Positions 46,926-59,126 of a stretch of DNA of 64,000 nt are shown here, piece after piece. The position numbers and the translations under genes are program-made. The notes under the pieces were generated by a model, which saw nothing but the letters and a program-made list of their open reading frames with translations, did not search any database and was not told the DNA's origin. This DNA is from Pisolithus tinctorius. Lineage: Eukaryota > Basidiomycota > Agaricomycetes > Boletales > Pisolithaceae. The first letter of the stretch is position 1. Each line of letters opens with the position of its first letter. The stretch spans positions 1,302,001 to 1,366,000 of the forward strand of contig JANFAH010000011.1 of NCBI GenBank assembly GCA_024663395.1, in the 5' to 3' direction.

Positions 46926-48531
46926 ATGCCCCCTTGTAAAGCAGCGAAATTGTCTGACCACAAGGGTAAATCTCATAGTTCACAGTCCCTGGATGGCCAC
47001 TCGATGCAAGTGTCGTGGTCAGATAAGGATATGTTTGCTCTTCTTGACTTCATCGATTCCCACAAGGCAACCACTGGTGATGGTTTAAATTTCAAGGCAC
47101 CATTTTAGAATGCCTGTGCAGCTTCTCCGATGCTTGCAAACCCTGAGAAAGGGGGGCCCAAAACCCCTAAATCATGTAAAGAGAAATGGAAAAGGGTGTG
47201 TGAGTCAGTCAAACGACAGAATAACTAGCTGATATCACACAGCTATGAAGCACATACACAGTCGTTGATCATCTCAGCCATTCATCTGGATTTGCATATT
47301 CGAAGTCAGGGGCTGATATCGGTGTTGCAAATGAGAATTCATGGGATGGTTACATGAAGGTATGATTCAATCCAATTGGATTGAATGTCCTGTGCTAATG
47401 ACAACATTGGCAGGTCCACAAGGATGCAGCCCCTTATAAAAACAAGGGATGGCTATTTTATGACAGGATGAGTGTGCTCATACCTTCCAAGTGCAAGGGC
47501 TTGAATTGCTTTTCGGCATTGAGTATCAACGATTCTTCTGGAGGCCCATCCTGCACCAGGTTGAGTTCTTCCAACAGCGAGAGCACAGGGAACAACACGC
47601 CATCCCTGGGGTCACATTCCATTGACCTCATGATACCAGTGCCCATCGGAGGAAGTGCACCTAGCGCACCAGCCATTGTCTTATCAGCATCGCCATCTAC
47701 CAACCAAATGATTTTCTACCCATTCGCAACTGGAAGCACTGGCTTCAGTATGCCAACAACTTCCTATGCTCCACCATCATGGCCATCTGCCAATCAACCC
47801 TTGTTCCACTCATTTGCAGCTGGAAATCCCATCCCCCCTATGCTAACAACTTCCCATCACCCAGTGCCATCTACTGTCACTTCAGTTCATAGCAGATCTA
47901 CTTTTAACTGGTGCTCAGACCAGTCTGCTGCCCCCCCCCTGGCACACCATCAAACTTCACTCCTCCAACTGCCCTGTCATCATTCAATGGCTCATCTGTC
48001 AGCTCCGTCAAGCCATCCTTGAGTATTTCGGCTCGTATGGAGCGCTCCAGAAAGTGGAAGGCAGATGATGACAATGATCAATCTGTCATATTGGGTGCTC
48101 TTTCAAGCACTGCAGGTTCAACCACCTCATCGGCATGAAAGCAATGCACAGGGAACATGATACTTGAATGAGTGGAAGAGGAAGTTGGAGGTATCCATGG
48201 TACAGTCCACTTGCATATGACTGCTGTCACTCACGCAATCACATCCCTTGTGGAGTCACCTGTGCCCATTCAACCTGCAGCCAATCCCAAGCCCAATTTC
48301 TGCCAAGACCCAGTCCATCCATTGGTGACCAAGGTGACACAGAAGCTGTTGCTGTTGGACATGGATAAGTTCTCGCCAGCTGACATTGTCAGCATTGCAA
48401 ATCACTTCGAGGGAAATGTTGCCCATGCCAGTCTGTACTTATCATTCACTAGCAATCCTGACTGTATGGCTACAGTTTGGCATGCATGGCTTGAGGCGAA
48501 GCTCAATGAGATTGGGAGACATTTGCAATAG
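46926..48531 (+). pseudogene. Myb/SANT-like accessory gene of PIF/Harbinger element 2, broken
   Basis: Starts MPPCKAAKLSDHKG at 46926. The Trp-based DNA-binding domain is recognisable (VSWSDKDMFALLDFIDSHKA, then SCKEKWKRVCESVK) but is cut by a TAG at 47106-47108 where Trp would fit. A Ser/Pro/Asn-rich middle follows (47468-48022). A helical tail (DMDKFSPADIVSIANHFEG, to 48531) lies in another frame. At least two frame changes separate the parts; some may be introns. It corresponds in position to the accessory gene of element 1. Confidence 0.65.
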
Positions 48532-48610
48532 TTGTTGTACTTGCAGCTTGTAGTGTTCATTTTTACCTTTACGTTTGTTGCAATATCATCTGCATTTCGG
48601 TTCTCAAAGT

Positions 48611-50090
48611 CTACCTCTGGAGACTCAAAGAAATGCATTTTGGATCATACAGGTAGCATAACGTAGAGGGAAATGATGGTATATAAATGCTAATCCACAA
48701 TGAACTCTCCCCTTTGTACTCATTTGGCAATGTAACTATTCCAAATGCTTTGATGATTGCACCCCGCCTCTCCAACATCCAAAGGTGTTCTGCAGCAGTT
48801 GGAATGCCATCAGCGATCATGCCGATCACCTCTTCTGACTTGTCCAGCAGCAGAGGCAGTATGAAGCCTTCAATGTCATCTAATTCCAATGGATCATACA
48901 TGTGGATGATGTTGTGAATGCAACACAAAGTGGGAGGGATATGGGCCTGGATGTCCATGCCATACTCTGGAGGCACAATGAGAATTCAGAAGCGCCATTT
49001 GATGACTCTGATTATCCATTCAATCATGTTTCGAAGCTGTGTGTGGCGAAGGTTGTAGCATTCCTCGGCATTTACTGGTCTGTAAATTCCAATGAATTAT
49101 AAGTAAATAAAAACACCAATAGTGATACTTACTGTATGTGTGCATGGCCCCATTCTGCAAGATGGTATCATCGCCCTTGGAATGGAGTTAGGAGTTGGGG
49201 GCAATTGGGGAACCCTGCATCAGCAAGGTAGTACTTGCCATCCAGAATAGTGAGATCGCTCAGCTGCACATCGTGATAGACCAATGAGTCAGCTGCAGAT
49301 CCCTCCCACCTGCTAAGGACATATGTGAAGTGCATATCGAAATTGCAGCAGAGCAGGCAATTCTGGGAGATGAAACCTTTGCGATTTCGCATCACATCCC
49401 TTTCCTCCGAACTGGGAGCACACACAATGTGTGTCCTGTTGATTGCACCGATAGCATCAGCAAAAAATGGGAAAAATTTGGGGTTATTGTGAATAGTTGG
49501 GTGGACAGGGGCATCACTGCGTGGCAATCGTATGTACTTGCTATATATATCATGAGATGAGAATGCAAACAGAATTTTTTTGAAGTACCTGGAACAATGA
49601 TTAATCCACCAAAAATGGCACGGTCGAAGACTTACTTGGAGATCATGCTGTTCAACCTTTGAAAATGTTCACCTACATGTCTGATGGACAAACTGGTGAC
49701 AGAGGTATATAGAAAGATTGTGAGTTGCTCTTCGAGTGTGATGTGTTTGGAAGGGCTGATTCCATGTTGTTGGAGCTCCTGCAATAAGATGTTGAATATG
49801 TGCTTGTGAACCACAAGCTCTGTATGAATTTGCTCAGGATGGCCATTCAACAATTCGGCTACCCACCCACTCCCAGTCAGGATTGACATGTGGTATGGGA
49901 TTGGGTCTGCCAACACAAGTAACAGGGATAAGAGTTGGAGGTGATGGTGGATGAGGATAAGAATGAGAAGTTTGCGGCGTTGATAGTGGTCATTGTTGAT
50001 GTTGATGTGCCTTTCATCGTTCTCATCGTCTGCAGCATCAGGAGGGTCCCCACTGATCAGGTTCCCAGGTACACCCGACTCATCAGCCAT
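48611..50090 (-). pseudogene. PIF/Harbinger transposase of element 2, broken
   Basis: The N-terminal piece starts at ATG 50090 (MADESGVPGNLI) and includes YTSVTSLSIRHVGEHFQRLN, a helix-turn-helix-like region. The middle piece (49527-49168) has FFADAIGAINRTHIVC, with the first catalytic Asp, and ILDGKYYLADAGFPN, with the second. The C-terminal piece (48976-48611) is only weakly recognisable. Frames differ between pieces, partly through probable introns (for example around 49600) and partly through decay. The family call is good; function is unlikely. Confidence 0.7.
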
Positions 50091-50105
50091 GCTAGTTGTG
50101 GTTGC

Positions 50106-51028
50106 TGTCATATCCATGACTCTCGGACTCAGTCCCAGTCCAGTCCGGACCCCTAGCCCCTATCTCCGGTCAAGTCCGGTCCCAGTCCAGCCTAGAAAAC
50201 CTAGTTCCGGCCTAGAGAACTCAACTCCAGCCCTAGGAAACCCAACTCCAGTCTAAATAACTTAAGTCCGGTGTTTTACCCCTATCTCCGGTCCATTTCG
50301 GCCTCCCAGCCTTGCACTGCTCCACCCCAGTCCTCCCAGGTCTATGTCCAGGTCACCCGGACATAACTCCGGCCTGTTTCCCTTTGTTTGTACTATATTT
50401 AGTCTAGCCCGTTCATCAGACTTTGCTTACTGTACAATCCTGTGTCTGACCCCGGTTATGCCAGTCACCCGGACTTTGGCTATTAGCCTCAGCACAGCCA
50501 CTATGGCTATCCACTCTCTTGCTAATCTTCTTGCTAATAGCTTATTAACAAGTCCAGCTCTATGTTCTTTACTCCGGACCGGCCTCATGTATTTAACCCC
50601 TGTACATACTTCATAGCACCCTCAGTCAGAATATCAACTTAGTATTACCCTCAACTCTGTGTTACCCCTCGAGACTACTCTATAGCTAAGGCCGAGCCTT
50701 AAGCTATCCCCAGCCCCTGTCCCAGACCTCTCCCCAGCTTGCATAAGGGTACAGCACATAAGCTGAGACCAAGGGAGGTAGATCCAACCCCAGACCGGCT
50801 TCCCCCTGTGCGCACTCCAACACCGGTCGGTTTCCCACGCTACCGGCCTTGTTCCCGCGCTCCCGGCCTTAAGTCCGGTCCTCCGGACTTAGCCCCTAAC
50901 CTCCGGCCTCAACTCCGGTCCAAGCGGACTTGGCCCCTGTCTCTCGGCCTTGACTTTGGCCACTCGGACTTAACCCCTGTCACCCGGTCTTGAAGCCTGG
51001 TCACCCGAGGGTAAACCCGTACTTCACA
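50106..51028 (+). repeat. Solo LTR (923 bp) with 5-bp target duplication
   Basis: Begins TGTCATATCCATGAC and ends GTACTTCACA. It is flanked by perfect GTTGC repeats (50101-50105 and 51029-51033). It contains many TCCGG/CCGG blocks and no coding frame. The start resembles the gypsy LTR at 55456-56270 (TGTCATGACC), so a Ty3/gypsy origin is likely. It arose by recombination between two LTRs after insertion in Harbinger element 2. Confidence 0.85.
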
Positions 51029-51052
51029 GTTGCGGTTATCAATATCACCTAT

Positions 51053-51171
51053 GTCTCCTCCTAAATTGGAGCTCCGCTTGAACTCTGTATGCTTATGTCA
51101 TGAAGGCCTGGGTCTTTTTTTTGGGTTTTTTCACCTGGATTCTTTGTGGGACTTTGTTACCAAACTAGCTC
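51053..51171 (-). repeat. Right inverted end of PIF/Harbinger element 2
   Basis: Inverted partner of 46707-46822. It is separated from the transposase start by the solo LTR. Confidence 0.75.
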
Positions 51172-53884
51172 TTACAGTCCTGCCAGAGGTGTCTCAAGTC
51201 CCAGACTACAGTCCCAACATTCCCATGCTGGCGCTGGCACACAATTGGACACATATGGTACACCCCTACCTAGCATAGACATCTGACACCTGTCCATACC
51301 CCCCACAGGCTTTGCACACCCAAAAGGGTGGCCTGCAATAATGGTGAATATAGGCATGCATGGGGAATTCCCTGCTGTAATGAGTAACTACAGGTCTGTC
51401 AGTGAAAATGTGCAGTCTGACCTGAAAGCCCTGTGCTCAAATCCTCAAATCCAACCATCTTGGCCAATGAACGTGGGCACCAGTGTGTTTGGCTGTGCCC
51501 ATGTTCCCTTCCACTTGGGAGAAACAGATGACATGTGACAGTGAGTGCAAGTGTACAGCTTATGGTGTGACTACTAACCAGTTGAAACAGCTGACTTGAA
51601 TGCCTTCATCCCAAATCCAACTGTCTCAGCCAGGGGTATACTAGATGGTTTTTGTAATGGTGGTTAGGGTCCAGGTAAGGATAGGGTAAGAAATCTCTGA
51701 TTCTAAGGGAATATCACCTTGTTTACAAGGTCACTCCACCCTGAAATTTGTAACATTTTTTTGGTCAGCCACAATTATCATATTTTGGGTCTCAGCACTG
51801 TACTCCACTGCTCTGCAACTCTGAAGTGAGTGAATGGGCTCAATTTCATCACAGTCCAGTATGTTCCTGTCTGTTGCTTTGTGTATGGGTGTGAGTGTGG
51901 TAAACAAGGTGCCTGCCATGCAAAATGGCCTTATTCTAGTTTCTATAATGTGAGCCATATAAAGAAGGGTCTTAAGTAAGAAAGAGGGGTAATACCTAAG
52001 TCTAATGAAGCCAAAGTTGAGTATGGGAGGAAGGAAATGCAGAGAAGCCCATGAAACAACTGTAACATTGAATATGAATAATGGAATATGGATGGAGAAT
52101 GTGGCTAAACATGGATGGTGCTACTGATAATACACATGATAGTGTAGATTATGTGTAATGATGCAAATGTTGACATGTAGTGTTTGTGTGTTATGGACAA
52201 GTTTGCATGGATATACTATGAATAGCAAACTATAAGGATATTATGGATGATATTGCACAAACATTGAGCTTCAACATTTGCATGATTGGTAGTTAATCAA
52301 TTATATGATGTGACCCATGCTATGGTGTGTGACATGAACTATTTATATAGAGTCCAGAACATTGATGTAATTTGAATTAAATCTACAGATGTGAAGAGTA
52401 TGTATTTAATGAAACAATGGATCAACACATGAGATCTTGGTTCTGATCATAAGATGTGAAGCAGGATGAAGAATGAATATATATATGTGATCACATGATT
52501 TAAATTCCACAATGCAGAAGTATTGACACTTAACTGCTGAAAACACAAGTGCATACAGGATGGACAGAGGTATGATTATAAGCTGACTGTGGGGAACTGA
52601 TTCAGCAGGTTGACTTGATGACATCTAATCTAGGATATTTGAAATGATAGATGGACATGATTGATGAAATGAGGTGGATAAGGGGAGGTAAGATATGTCA
52701 CAGATGGAAGAGATAAAGAATTGACTGACCTGTTTTATTTCAAACTGATACCAGGACAACAACCATGCTTGAGACAATATGCCACCTAAGAAGTCAGCAC
52801 AAGGTCAGGGCAGGAAGGATGGAAAGGAAGGGGTGGGGAAGGTGAGTGTTGTATGTCTCAGTGGAAGTATGATACTCACAAGGTGAGGCTGATGCACAGA
52901 AGATGATGCTTGGGGAGAGTCTCCTTGTTGGTGGGTCAGGGAGATCTCATAAGGTGACACTCAATGATAAGGTGCAAGCTCACCAAGAGCTTGAGAAGGG
53001 GGCAAAGTGAACAATCATTGGGATTGCAAGGTTTGATTTGATAGAGAACATGGATCAACTTATGTTTGGGATCTGGAATTCCCAACAGGTCATTCAGGCA
53101 CAGGTAACAAACCTTACAAATTCATTTTTGCAGAATGGATTGGATCAATTCAATGCAGCACACATGATACCACTGGTGATCAACAAGCAATGTATAAAGA
53201 AGGATTTGTATACAACTGGAAACCCTATTGACCTCAACCTCAAACAGATACCACTGCTTGAAATTGATGAGACCATTGCCATGAAAAATTGGAGCATCCC
53301 TGCTGCTGGCAGTAAGCACTGTACACATGCACTGAAGGCCTGGCATGAGAAGAAGAAGAAGTGATTGCATGAGCTGGAGCTGTTGATCAAACAGTTGAAG
53401 AAGCAGGATATGGAGGAGGTGACTGAGGCAGATATTGGGGAACTCAATGATTATCTCAAGGAGGTCGATGACATCAAGGGTCTACTGGGATATGGAGGAC
53501 AGTGGGACCCCATGTAGTCCATTTAGTCACAACACATGGGCAGCCTGTGCACCAAAACACCAACACTTATATAGACCCCAAGATGGGCCCACCTAAATAG
53601 ATTAGCCAGTACACATGGACAGGCCCAAGGGACTAAAGTGGGAGCAACTTATGTACAGGCCCATAAGTGCATTACCACAACATATGGGAGGGCCTGTGGT
53701 GGGTAAGGATGTTGAAACATTTAGATGGGCCTGTGACCAATTAAGAATACTGAGCTGCTGTAAGACATGGGTGGGCCTGTCCTGGTAGGTTACACCCCTG
53801 TCACAACATCAAGGTGGGCCTGCCTATCATAACATGGAGAGGGTCACAACATAAGGATGGGCCCAGTGTCACACACCAAAGGTG
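51172..53884. other. CpG-free, AT-rich degenerate DNA
   Basis: Over most of this 2.7 kb I see almost no CG dinucleotides, and TG and CA are abundant. From 53520 to 53880 a loose repeat of GGGCCTG/GGGCCCA-like blocks occurs. Apart from the gene remnant at 52779-53518, nothing is recognisable. This is presumably old, heavily mutated repeat DNA. Confidence 0.6.
52779..53518 (+). pseudogene. Unrecognised gene remnant
   Basis: An ATG at 52779 opens MPPKKSAQGQGRKDGKEG, followed by a GTGAGT that may be a donor. Later the frame 53038-53364 gives NSQQVIQAQVTNLTNSFLQN and ends in a Lys run at TGA. Past that stop the frame continues with HELELLIKQLKKQDMEEV to a TAG at 53516-53518. The content looks like a basic N-terminus plus helical, coiled-coil-like protein. 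No family was recognised; it is probably a decayed transposon gene. Confidence 0.35.
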
Positions 53885-54269
53885 TTGTGGACATGGTTAC
53901 AGCTGACTCTGCCTAACTCATTGATGAGTTGCATGCAATGCCCATGCATGCAGATGAAGACTAAAGGCCTCATGTGTAGAAAGACTGCCAGATATGAGCA
54001 GTCATTCTTTGCACAAGAATGAGTCATCAGTGCTAAAGAGAAAAGAGGAAGTGAGTTAAGTGTGCATTAAAAGTTTTTAGCACCTGTGTATGGCATTCCA
54101 GTTTTCATTGTATCTCCACCATTTCCAAAGATATCGACTCCATTCTCACACTTGCTTAGAGTGCTCAGCCACATAGTTATACCTTCCAAATTTGTAGAGG
54201 ATCCTCACACCCTATGCATTTCTACAGCACTCCATCCATCAGACACTCATTTCACTAAGTCCATCAATC

Positions 54270-54608
54270 ATGGCCACCTCTTTGTTGATCATCTCACTTG
54301 TCTCATTTGCCAGAGACAATGGCTATGTATATCTGCCAGGCATTCCCACCAGCTTCTGTCCTGAAGCCCCCTGGTTCATCCCATCATTGTCATCCCCATC
54401 TTGTCCCATGCAGCTTGGTCAGCATGTTCTCCTTGTCAGTATGACTTCCAGAAGGACATTCTTTGGTCACCTCAGGTCTGTCACTTGGTTAGAAAGGTCT
54501 TATGTGGTCATTTTGGTCTCCCCAGTTGATGAAGCATATGGATTGTTCCTCCCTGCTCCCTGCACTGTCTTTATTCCAATCTTGTCCATCATTCTTCCTG
54601 CATTGTGA
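54270..54608 (+). pseudogene. Truncated repeat A ORF (113 aa)
   Basis: Matches the first part of the 10352-10831 ORF (SFARDNGYVYLPG and MTSRRTFFG conserved). It ends at a TGA where the other copy continues with RQLQYNLLSS. That fits a CGA-to-TGA change. Confidence 0.5.
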
Positions 54609-54971
54609 CAGCTGCAGCATAGTCTACTGTTCTCCAGCCTCCCTGATCACATTCATGATGAGTATGACATCCATTTTGCCTTCTTACTGCAAGATCCAGC
54701 AGAAGACATCCCCCCTTCTCCTCCTCCATCAGAGCCTCATTCATGAAGTTTTTGTTAACTTTGCTGAGAGGATGAAAGGGTGGGAGACATGATTACATAT
54801 GCTCCTGTTGCCCCACAGACCCCCAACACCCTAGCCCCCTTTGACACCTGACTCATGCCCTTCAATTCTGGAATTAATACTTCTCTATCTGGAAACACTG
54901 TCCATCTGTCATGCCATATTTGGATCTAATGGAATCTCTGCTGAGATCTGACTTGCATCGCCACCCCCTAA

Positions 54972-55455
54972 TGTGATATCAGTGTGCTTACTCAGTTTCT
55001 GACTCTATTTGACTCATTCTGTGATATTTTGACTGTCTTTGACTTGTTTATTGCCAATACTTACCAATCTTCTTTGCTTGCTTATTTTTCATTTCTTGCT
55101 TACTCATCATGATTACTCAGTCCTTACTCATTACTTACCAAGTATTTGTGCCTTGTTTGTCATAAGCTGTGCTCCCCCCACAGTATATAAACCCCCATGC
55201 ACTTAGCTACAAAAAAAGAAGCAATCCAGAAGTCAGTCAGAATTCACTCAGCAGTTCAGTTCAGCTCAGCATAACTTGTTGTCAACAGTTGCAGCTCTAC
55301 AAAGGGGTCTATCTGTCATCATTCATATCCTTGGTAGTTGAGGCTCATTCAGAAGGGTCTATCTACCACCATTCTTTATCTGAAGTATCATCTGTGCTTA
55401 GTCAGCACATACACTTAGTCATTCCTCCACTCCTGCATAACTTATCACTGACTTG
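54972..55455 (+). repeat. LTR-like block of repeat A (right copy)
   Basis: Starts TGTGATATCAG and runs about 484 bp to ACTTG, where gypsy LTR sequence takes over. Compared with 9650-10126 it shows mostly C-to-T and G-to-A changes plus small indels. Confidence 0.6.
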
Positions 55456-56270
55456 TGTCAAAGTTGGACAACACCCCTGGCTCCTTCTTAGGGCAGAATT
55501 GGAGCAGGTTGGGCTGCAGAGTACAGCAGTCAAAGTCCAAAGTGAATCTGACCACTGGGTGGCGAGATATTTGATGAACAGTGAGCAGAGAGGTATGAAG
55601 GAAAGTCTCGGAGGCTGAGGTTGGAGTTGGAGTTGGGGGTCAGAGGTTGGAGGTCGGATGAGAGGGCGTTGGGTTCAGCTAGTGCGCTGCCCCCTTGCAT
55701 GAGCTCAGCCCTCGTATTTCAGAGGTGGAGTGGACTCAGAGGAAGTGGAGACGAAACCCCAGAGGGGACTGAGAGGGAGTCGAAGGTGGGGACTTTATTT
55801 GATATTCGTACTGATTACATCAGAGTACTACATGGCCTTATATATGACATAGGTCAAGGGCAGTGCAGTATGGAATGTAAACCAATAAGTGTATAGTGGG
55901 TTAGAGTCCTTCTGACACAAGGGATAGAGGGTAGGGACAATGGGGACCTTAACTGAGACAAGGAAACTACTACAACAAGGAAGAGAGGGTAAATACTGAA
56001 GGAGTGGAAGAATGGAGAAAACTGACACAAGGGCGGAACCCTATCTAGAATGCAGGGCCGCAAGTCCAACAGCCCACATGACCAACCCTAGAGCGGAGTT
56101 GATTGGAGTTGGTCAGAACATGGATGGGGGACCTTGGAGAGGTGTGGAGACATGTCGGGAGGGTCAGAGGAGCATGGGAACATGTCGGAAGAGGGCGGAG
56201 AAGTGTGGGAACATGTCGGAGGAGGGTGGAGTAGGTGTCAGGGGCTTATGCTGGTGTCATGGTCATGACA
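55456..56270 (-). repeat. 3' LTR of the gypsy element (815 bp)
   Basis: On the minus strand it starts TGTCATGACC at 56270 and ends TTTGACA at 55456, giving matched TGTCA/TGACA ends. No second LTR is present in the window, so no target duplication can be checked. Confidence 0.8.
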
Positions 56271-56314
56271 GTATCCCCCCCTTAGGGCATGAACCCCTGA
56301 AGGCCATAGCAAAG

Positions 56315-57980
56315 CTATGATGGAGGTGAGTAAGGTCCAGGTTTATGAGGATAGCGAGCATGGTAAGCAGCCAACAACTCGGAGGCATGTTCTAACTCTG
56401 TTGCCAACACCCAAGAGGTCTCATCTTCAGTATTCTCATAGCCTGCCCAGCAGACTAGATACAACAACTGACAATGACGGTGGTGGCAATCCACCTTTGA
56501 GTCGAGGATCTCTGAAATCTTGTACTCAAGGTCACCATCCACCTCAACAGGCAGAGGCGGAGGTTGGTGCCGATCAGGGAAGGGGTTCAGAGTAGCAGGC
56601 TCTAACTGTGACATGTGAAAGACAGGGTGGATGGCCTGCATTGCATCAGGTAAGTGGAGGGTGACAGAGTGTGTACCAGGCCTAGCTATGATAGCATAGG
56701 GGCCCAAGTTCTTCTCTGCAAGTTTAGCTGAAGGGTGGGTGGAGCAGAAGTACCTGGCCTTGACATAAGCCTGGTCACCAACTTTGAACTCTGGTGGTGG
56801 AATGCATCTAGCATCAGCTGGACCTTGATAGTGGTTGGGTGGCAGCCATCTCAGTGTGGAGGAAGTCATGCAGGGTGGAAAGCTCCACAACATAGTTATG
56901 GGCCTTCGGAGAGGTGAGATCACGGTCAGAGTAAACTGACAAGTTTGGGTGGTAGCCCTTATTAGCAAAAAAGGGAGAGACTCCAGTAGTAGCACTCGGC
57001 GCATTATTACAAGCAAACTCCACTAGTGGGAGTAACTCCGACCAATCATCTTGCTGATAGTTACAGTAGGTGCAGAGATACTGCTCAAGGGTCTGATTCA
57101 TGCGCTCTGTTTGGCCATCGCCTTCTGGGTGATAGCCCGATGTAAAATGAAGGTGCATATCTAAGGCCTTTCCAAGGGAGCAGAAGAGGTGTGACACAAA
57201 CTCTGGACCCCTGTCGGAGGTGACATGAGCGGGTACCCCATGCTTGGAAAAGATGTGGGTAAGGAAGAGTTTTGCTAGGTCAGTGGAGGTGATGGAGTCA
57301 TGGGTCGGAATGAACACGGTTTGTTTAGAAAGGCGGTCTACAACAACCAAGATGGCAGAGTAGCCTGTGGAGTTGGGGAGATGCTTGATGAAATCCATTG
57401 AGATGGAGTTCCATGGCTTCTCAGGGACAGGAAGCTGCTTCAGTAGGCTGAAGGGGTGGTGAAGAGGGACCTTGCTGTGACCACAAGTGGTGCAGGACCT
57501 GACATAGTTCTTTACATCAGTGTGGAGGTTAGGCCATATGTACTCATGGTGAACAAGCTCTACAGTGCAACTCTGCCTGAAGTGACCTGCAAGTGGATGG
57601 TCATGTTTAAACCGAAGCACTCGGAGGCGGAGACCATCAATGTCGGGGACAAAGATGCGGCCATCGAGGTGGAGGAGACCCTCATGGTCCAATGACCAGC
57701 GGAGGTCTGTCAGAGTTGGGAGATGGGAAGCAGAGATGGGGTCGGAGGGTAGTGCAGAGATGATGTCAGCATGGAGCTGTTCAACATTGAAGATCGTGGC
57801 AGCTCGGAGCACAGGGGCCAAGAGGTGGGTAGTATGGAGGGACGAAGCAAACTGTTCCTGGGTAAACACAGGGCAGAGGTTATGAGGGTTTACCTGCACA
57901 TAGTCCTTATCCCCCTCTTTTGGGTAAACATCCCAGTGGCAGGTAAGTGTGTCAGGCTTGGCTCCAAGGCAGTGTAGGAA
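56315..57980 (-). pseudogene. Gypsy pol fragment: integrase and chromodomain
   Basis: Reads from the RNase H/integrase linker (HWDVYPKEGDKDYVQVNP) through a zinc finger of HHCC type (HPLAGHFRQ, CTTCGHSK). The integrase core follows with Asp in MDFIKHLP, Asp in VTSDRGPEFVSH and Glu in the NNAPSATTG region. Near 56830-56900 the frame shifts from the integrase ORF (57899-56814) to the chromodomain ORF (57016-56315). The latter has VGDQAYVKARYF, HPVFHMSQLEP and the chromodomain LVCWAGYENTEDETSWV. Chromodomains steer such elements to silenced chromatin. It is 5'-truncated and frameshifted. Confidence 0.82.
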
Positions 57981-59036
57981 TAGGTAAAATAGATGTAGAT
58001 GTACCTATAATGGTAATAGTCAGTAATGGGTGAGTTTAGTGCTCGACCCAAAAGGGAGGTTCTCTCTGGAGAAAGAAGTGTAGTAAAAAAGTAAAAAATG
58101 CGAACTAGAAAAAAGATACTTAGCTGTGCCTGTCTAATACTCTTGCCAGTCCTCCTGGCACTTTGGGTACTCCCCAAAGTAATAAATCTAACCTCAAAAA
58201 CTCACCGAAATGCGAGACTAAATCACCCTACTACTGAGGGCCTGTGACATGTACTGGTTGTTATGGTAAACTGAACTCGCGCGAACACAGCACACACGCT
58301 TAGTCAGCGATGCGGCTGCTCGTCACCAAGTCCAGGGGTACAAACACAAAAACAAAGGCAAGAAACAAAACAAGTCCTTCCACCCCTAAACTCCTGACCA
58401 AGACAGATTCTCCTAGGGAACTCAAACTCGTTCCCTACATCCGAGGGGTGGTTTAGAATTCGACCGTCCTCGGTCGCTCTCCTCCTCACACGAACATCCT
58501 CATCCTCGCATCTGCTTCCCTCGACCTCACCACATATCCTCATGCCCTTCAAACACAACTCTTCGCCCCTAAAAGTGCCACCTGGCCTCTCGAACACACA
58601 CCCTGCCTCTCGAACACTCCCCTCAAGGCCCAAACCTCGAACCAAAAGACGATGGAGATAATCTCTAGGCAAGCGAACAAGTGAGTAATAAATCGAGTGC
58701 GGAGCGAGTCAAAGACTGCTCTTCGAGGCAGTCTCTGTGCGAATGGTAACGTGGTGTGACGCAGCGCCACAGCTGGTACAGCGGACGCTGGCCCTCTACG
58801 AGGCAGCTCGAAGACATATATATGTACCTAAAACAAATCTCGATCAGTCATGTATTTACTATCCTTATACGCATATGTGCTCTCGACTACTGCTCATCCT
58901 TAAGACGATTTAGCACCAAGAAAAAACAATGGAACTCGAAACTATAAGTCGGGGTGAGTAGAATCACCTGAAGGTTAGCATGACTCGGTTGAATGACGTC
59001 GCTCGAAGCAAAACTCAAACGAAAGAAAAACTATAT
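57981..59036. other. No recognisable gene
   Basis: About 1 kb between the truncated gypsy element and the array. CpG content is moderate. Only short frames without recognisable content are present. Confidence 0.4.
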
Positions 59037-59126
59037 ATATACGCTCACCGGGACCTTCGCTCCGTCCACCCGTCCCATTCCTATTTTCACAGTCTTGACT
59101 CGCTGTGCACGCGCGCCCTTGATTTC

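Larger units (their letters stand above)
46707..51171. mobile_element. PIF/Harbinger element 2, decayed and CpG-depleted
   Basis: Inverted ends of about 115 bp (46707-46822 and 51053-51171) share GAGCTAGTTTGGTAA and TCCCACAAAGAATCCAGGTG. Inside are a broken Myb/SANT-like gene (plus) and a broken DDE transposase (minus), convergent as in element 1. Flanking triplets are CTA (left) and TTA (right). A solo LTR (50106-51028) sits between the transposase start and the right end. It is a different family from element 1 by terminal sequence. Confidence 0.75.
53885..55455 (+). mobile_element. LTR-like repeat A, right copy (CpG-depleted)
   Basis: Plus-strand homologue of 9650-11225 (minus). It keeps the same order: internal region, ACCCCCTAA, and an LTR-like block from 54972 with the promoter GTATATAAACCCCC. 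Where the left copy has CG this copy usually has TG or CA, for example CATTCCGG against CATTCCAG. It ends where the gypsy LTR begins. Confidence 0.75.
55456..57980 (-). mobile_element. Ty3/gypsy retrotransposon, 3' part only
   Basis: Integrase and chromodomain coding sequence, a polypurine tract (GGGGGGGATAC, about 56271-56281) and a full 3' LTR are present. Protease, RT, most of RNase H and the 5' LTR are missing. Coding similarity starts abruptly near 57980 with GAKPDTLT, so the 5' side is truncated. The LTR interrupts repeat A at 55455. Confidence 0.85.

Noticed and set aside
53520..53884. Minisatellite of GGGCCTG units
   Set aside because: Blocks are too irregular in spacing and sequence to call a tandem repeat.
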